A DNA stretch of 64,000 nt from Planctomycetota bacterium (lineage in GTDB: Bacteria; Planctomycetota; UBA1135; UBA2386): positions 124,001 through 188,000 of the forward strand of contig JACKIB010000008.1 in assembly GCA_020638695.1 (NCBI GenBank). Direction: 5' to 3'. How positions within the stretch are numbered: the stretch's first letter is position 1; each line of letters starts with the position of its first letter. The notes beneath the pieces are model-generated. The model did not search any database. It worked only from the letters and a program-made list of their open reading frames with translations, and was not told the origin of the DNA. Below, one piece after another: positions 60,730-64,000 of the stretch. A program made the translations under genes and the position numbers.

Positions 60730-61589
60730 GACCCTGCGGCGTGGTCCCCCGGCGACGGCTCGAGGTGAACGTGCACCTCGGTGATGTCCGGTGTCGCTTC
60801 ACGGATCCGGTCCTCGACCAGATGCGCGATTCCGTGCGCTTCGCGGACCGACAGCGACCCGTCGACCCCGACGCTCATGTCGAGTCGGTAGAAGCCGCCG
60901 AGTGGCTGAACCCGCACGCGATGCACGCTGCGAACGCCCGCCACCGCTCCAGCGAGTCGACCGGCCTGCTCCGCCATGTCGGGTGGGGCGGCATGCATCA
61001 GGATTGCAGTGTTGTCGCGCAGCGGCTTGACCGACAACCACGTGATGTAGATGCCGATCGCGATCCCGGCGAATGCGTCGAAGCGCGGGTAGCCATGGCG
61101 CGCGATCCAGATGCCGGCCAACGCGACCAGCCCGGCGACCACGTCGGCGCCGTGGTCGCGCGCGGAGGCCAGCAGCGTCGGGGAGCGTTGGCGCGTCCCG
61201 ACCCGAACCGAGACCGTGTAGAGCACCGCCTTGATCAGGGCGGTTGCGAGCGCCGCCCAGATCGCTGCCTCGCCGGGGGCCTGCGGGGGTCGGTCCTGGC
61301 TCATGCCGACCACCCCTTCCACGCAGATGAAGCAGCCGGTGGCGGTCAGCATCCCGCCGAGCAACAGCCCGCCCAGCGCCTCGGCGTTCTGGTGCCCGTA
61401 GTGGTGGTCGTCGTCGGGTGGTCGGCGGCCGTAGCGGAACGCCAGCCAGGCGACGAACGTCGCCACCACGTCGCCGGCCGAGTTGAAAGCGTCGGCGATC
61501 AGCGCCCGCGAACCGGCGAGCGTGCCGACCACGAACTTCAGCAGTGCGAGGCTGAGGTTGGTCAGCAATGCGATCAACTGCACGCTCAC
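60726..61589 (-). CDS. Cation diffusion facilitator, MntE-like metal site
   Basis: A 287-residue efflux protein with six membrane helices and a C-terminal soluble domain (from about 205) ending in a His/Glu tail. Family stretches are IADAFNSAGDVVATFVAWLA and LASARDHGADVVAGLVALAG. The TM2 metal motif is Asn-x-x-x-Asp and TM5 is Asp-x-x-x-Asp, not the His-x-x-x-Asp of zinc CDFs; this pattern occurs in manganese CDFs. The start is placed at GTG 61589, by analogy with family N-termini; an ATG at 61727 would add 46 residues of low-complexity sequence. TAG stop lies in repeat copy C. Confidence 0.82.
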   Translation of the reverse strand: MSVQLIALLTNLSLALLKFVVGTLAGSRALIADAFNSAGDVVATFVAWLAFRYGRRPPDDDHHYGHQNAEALGGLLLGGMLTATGCFICVEGVVGMSQDRPPQAPGEAAIWAALATALIKAVLYTVSVRVGTRQRSPTLLASARDHGADVVAGLVALAGIWIARHGYPRFDAFAGIAIGIYITWLSVKPLRDNTAILMHAAPPDMAEQAGRLAGAVAGVRSVHRVRVQPLGGFYRLDMSVGVDGSLSVREAHGIAHLVEDRIREATPDITEVHVHLEPSPGDHAAGS

Positions 61590-61845
61590 CCGTGGGACTC
61601 TATTCGCGAGGGTCGATGGCGCAAGCGAGCTGATCCGGACCCGCGCCGATGCCCCGTCCGCATGCTCCGGCGAGCGGGAGGCGAACGCGACACACATCGA
61701 TGGGCCCTCGCCGGGGTCGGTTTCCATCCCGGCACTCGCACGGTCGCGCGACTTCCGCCCGGCGGCCGGCGGGAACGCGGGGCAGGCGCGACAGTGCCCG
61801 CCGACGTCTGGCGGGTGCCGGCCTCATCGAGTCGAATGGTCGCGG

Positions 61846-62343
61846 ATGGACGAACACAACCCCTACCAAGCTCCCGAGACCGTGAAGGCCCCGCCCCGGC
61901 AACGCCGCACCGGAGAGCTGGCGCCGCGCGGGGCGCGGTTGATCGCATCGATGATCGACTTCGTCTTGATGACGATCGCTGCCACACCGCTGTTCGTGAT
62001 CGGCTACCTCAACGGCTGGGTGACCGGCGACGATTCGGCGCGGGAAGGCTTGATCATGACCGCGGCGTTCCTGTTCGGCTATGTGGTGCTGAACGGCTGG
62101 ACGCTGCACTCCAGGGCGCAGACGCTCGGCAAGTTGATGCTCGATATCCGGATCCAGCGAATCGACGGCTCGCACCCCGGTCTTACCAGATTGCTGGTCC
62201 ACCGCACCCTGTTGCCCAACCTGATCTCACTGCTGCCATTCATCGGTATCGTGGTGTCGATCGTCGGCGTTCTGATGATCTTCCGACGCGACCGGCGCTG
62301 CATGCACGACTTCCTGGCGGGCACCCGAGTGGTCCATGCCTGA
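61846..62343 (+). CDS. RDD family membrane protein
   Basis: A 165-residue protein with an N-terminal Pro-rich cytoplasmic region and three hydrophobic segments. The RDD signature is PRGARLIASMIDFVLM (Arg, Asp) plus TLGKLMLDIRIQRIDG. RDD proteins are of uncertain function, sometimes linked to ion transport. The downstream EgtB-like gene overlaps its 3' end by eight bases. Start ATG 61846. Confidence 0.85.
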   Translation: MDEHNPYQAPETVKAPPRQRRTGELAPRGARLIASMIDFVLMTIAATPLFVIGYLNGWVTGDDSAREGLIMTAAFLFGYVVLNGWTLHSRAQTLGKLMLDIRIQRIDGSHPGLTRLLVHRTLLPNLISLLPFIGIVVSIVGVLMIFRRDRRCMHDFLAGTRVVHA

Positions 62344-63637
62344 TGTCGCGGAGTCGTTGGTCCTCGCGCTACGCGACGCCCGTCGGCGCACGCTGGCGCT
62401 GATCGACGACCTGAGCGACCGGCAGCTCGAAGTTCAGCAGCTCGGCATGCTCAACCCACTGCGCTGGGAACTCGGGCACGTTGCGTTCTTCTTCGATGCG
62501 AACGTGCTCGGCTTTCTCGACGGCACGCCGCCGCTGCTGCCCGAGGCGGTGGAGCTCTACGACTCGTTTCGGGTCGACCACGATGAGCGGTGGGACCTGC
62601 CACTGCCATCGCGCCGCGCCACCCTCGACTACATGCGGCGCGTCGCCACCGCAGTGGAGCGCCGCGTCGTCGAGTGCTGCACCGAGCGCGACCGCTATTG
62701 CTACGAGCTCGCCTTGCTGCACGAGGACATGCACGGCGAGGCGTTCCTCACCATGCGGCAGGTGCTCGGCTACCCCCCGCCCGCGCTACCCGAGCCCGGA
62801 CCACCGCGCCGACCGCCGGTTGACGCAGGCCCCTGTCCGGGCGATGTGCACGTCGCGGGTGGCCGCTTCGAGCTCGGCGCGCACCCCGGTCGACCGCAGT
62901 TCGTGTTCGACAACGAGAAGTGGTCGCATCCGGTCGACGTCGCGTCGTTCGCGATCGCGCGCGCCCCGGTGACCAATGCCGAGTTCATGGCCTTCGTCGA
63001 TGACGGCGGATATGCGTGCCGCGCGCTGTGGAGCGCACCGGGTTGGCGCTGGCGCTGCAAACACGCCATCGAATCCCCGCAGTACTGGAGCCGCGATTCG
63101 GGCACCGGCGCGTGGCATCGGCGGGTGTTCGACCGGCACGTGCCATTGGCACCCCACCAACCGATGGTGCACGTCGGCTATCACGAGGCCGAGGCGTTCT
63201 GTGCGTGGGCCGGACGCCGTCTGCCGAGCGAAGCCGAATGGGAGATGGCCGCCAGCGTGAACGTCTCGAGCGGCGGCAAACAGCTCTATCCCTGGGGTAA
63301 CGAGCTTCCGCCGCTCCCACCGGCCAACCTCGACGCGGCGCTCCTCGGCTGTGTGGACGTCGCGGCGCACCCGGGCGGCGACAGCGCGGTCGGCTGCCGG
63401 CAGATGCTCGGCAACGTGTGGGAGTGGACCAGCTCGTCGTTCTACCCCTACCCCGGGTACGTGGTCGACCTGCCGTACCGCGAGTACTCCGCCCCGTGGT
63501 TCGGCTACCGCAAGGTGTTGCGCGGCGGCTCCTTCGCGACCCGCGCTCGGCTGGTGAGCACCACCTACCGCAACTTCTTCACGCCGGACCGTCGCGACAT
63601 TTTTGCCGGGTTCCGAACCTGCGCGCGGACCGTGTGA
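62336..63637 (+). CDS. EgtB/SenA-family nonheme iron sulfoxide synthase-type enzyme
   Basis: A 433-residue protein with an N-terminal DinB-like helical domain (RWELGHVAFFFDANV and LLHEDMHGEAFLTMRQ, which supply the iron-binding His) and a C-terminal formylglycine-generating-enzyme-type domain from about residue 165 (VAGGRFELGAHPG, MLGNVWEWTSSSF, VLRGGSFATRARLVSTTYRN). The family joins sulfur or selenium to the histidine betaine imidazole (ergothioneine or selenoneine). The HEDMHGEAF form and the Met/Arg-Gln-x-Leu-Gly continuation are reminiscent of SenA sequences, but no senB, senC or egtD is in the window, so the substrate is not settled. Overlaps the RDD gene by eight bases. Confidence 0.82.
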   Translation: MPDVAESLVLALRDARRRTLALIDDLSDRQLEVQQLGMLNPLRWELGHVAFFFDANVLGFLDGTPPLLPEAVELYDSFRVDHDERWDLPLPSRRATLDYMRRVATAVERRVVECCTERDRYCYELALLHEDMHGEAFLTMRQVLGYPPPALPEPGPPRRPPVDAGPCPGDVHVAGGRFELGAHPGRPQFVFDNEKWSHPVDVASFAIARAPVTNAEFMAFVDDGGYACRALWSAPGWRWRCKHAIESPQYWSRDSGTGAWHRRVFDRHVPLAPHQPMVHVGYHEAEAFCAWAGRRLPSEAEWEMAASVNVSSGGKQLYPWGNELPPLPPANLDAALLGCVDVAAHPGGDSAVGCRQMLGNVWEWTSSSFYPYPGYVVDLPYREYSAPWFGYRKVLRGGSFATRARLVSTTYRNFFTPDRRDIFAGFRTCARTV

Positions 63638-63722
63638 TCGCCTCGGGTTGTGGCCCCCTCGCGACCGAGTAAAGTGACGGGGACCCCCAGTGATCGACCC
63701 CTCCGGCTTCGGCCGACATCTC

Positions 63723-63729
63723 AGGAGGT
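63723..63729 (+). promoter_or_regulatory. Strong Shine-Dalgarno site
   Basis: AGGAGGT with eight bases to the ATG at 63737; confirms the start of the secreted thioredoxin-like gene. Stronger than most sites in the window. Confidence 0.75.
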
Positions 63730-63736
63730 GATTCGA

Positions 63737-64000
63737 ATGAAGCAGCTCTTCTGTGTGGCGCTGTGCGTCGCACTCGCTCCCACACTGACGGCGCAGCGTC
63801 CGATGGACGCAGAGGACGTGCCGCACAGCAACAAGTCGATGCGCGACGCGCGTCGTTTCCAGCAGTTCAAACTCGAGGGTCGCGACACGCTCGCGGCGGT
63901 GCGTCGAGTTCGCAAGGAATTGCGATGGCACCCCTCGGTGGCCAGCGCGCAGCGAGCGGCGGCCGAATCGGGGCGCCCCATCGTGATGATCCAGGCGCTC
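63737..64000 (+). CDS. Secreted thioredoxin-like protein (N-terminus only)
   Basis: 88 codons to the right edge, frame open. Signal peptide with cleavage LTA|Q near 20, then a segment that closes with LRWHPSVASAQRAAAESGRP IVMI, which resembles the start of thioredoxin-fold domains (Trp-rich, SGRPIVMI). Cys residues of the active site, if any, lie beyond the window. Only the N-terminus can be assessed. Confidence 0.65.
   Translation, partial: MKQLFCVALCVALAPTLTAQRPMDAEDVPHSNKSMRDARRFQQFKLEGRDTLAAVRRVRKELRWHPSVASAQRAAAESGRPIVMIQAL

Noticed and set aside
1..64000. tRNA, rRNA, CRISPR and integrase search
   Set aside because: Intergenic gaps are short; none shows a tRNA T-loop with matching acceptor stem, regularly spaced repeats, or phage/transposase genes.

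Overview
The window comes from a high-GC (roughly two-thirds G+C) Gram-negative-type bacterium, most likely a planctomycete-like lineage. This is inference: the support is an alternative complex III / caa3 respiratory operon, many exported proteins of unknown family, very large carboxypeptidase-regulatory-like membrane-anchored proteins, DUF4388- and DUF3352-like proteins, and chromosomal parAB. No rRNA or other marker gene is present, so Myxococcota or Acidobacteriota cannot be excluded. No tRNA, rRNA, CRISPR array, transposase or phage gene was found. Apart from small gaps the DNA is packed with genes; most other long open frames are antisense shadows typical of GC-rich DNA.

Layout. (i) 1-5049, minus strand: an NhaD-type Na+/H+ antiporter cut by the left edge, then a SWIM zinc-finger protein translationally coupled to a SNF2-family ATPase. 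(ii) 5118-5285: a short terminal-inverted-repeat element (copy A). (iii) 5282-18298, minus strand: a 12-gene respiratory operon actABCDEF - 112-aa protein - sco - ctaC - ctaD - ctaE - ctaF, encoding alternative complex III (quinol to cytochrome c) and a caa3 cytochrome c oxidase; it would form a complete quinol-to-oxygen chain. (iv) 18801-21324, plus strand: carbamoyltransferase / SxtJ-like / DUF5989 cassette. (v) 21528-23788: sigma-70 factor, then a metallophosphoesterase and a membrane protein on minus. (vi) 23909-25547: parA-parB with a near-consensus parS site inside parB, followed by repeat copy B. (vii) 25855-36279: a membrane-anchored cyclophilin-type PPIase, a small lipoprotein, several secreted proteins of unknown role, a PIG-L/LmbE deacetylase and a DUF4388-HTH regulator. 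(viii) 36439-41956: a 1283-aa lipoprotein and a 495-aa secreted protein. (ix) 42190-47644, minus: rfbF, an NAD-dependent sugar epimerase/dehydratase and three tandem sugar C-methyltransferase-like proteins, i.e. a branched nucleotide-sugar module. (x) 47835-60205: two tandem ~1000-aa carboxypeptidase-regulatory-like proteins plus smaller diverged secreted proteins, lipoproteins, a PDZ lipoprotein and rpiA. (xi) 60206-64000: repeat copy C, a CDF cation efflux protein, RDD protein, an EgtB/SenA-like sulfoxide-synthase-type enzyme and the start of a thioredoxin-like secreted protein.

The most unusual observations are a dispersed ~160-bp inverted-repeat element whose terminal CTAG supplies the stop codon of the neighbouring gene in all three copies; a parS site embedded in parB; histidine-rich tails on several subunits of the act/caa3 operon; the triple C-methyltransferase sugar cluster; and the recurrent Ala-Gln signal-peptidase site in exported proteins.
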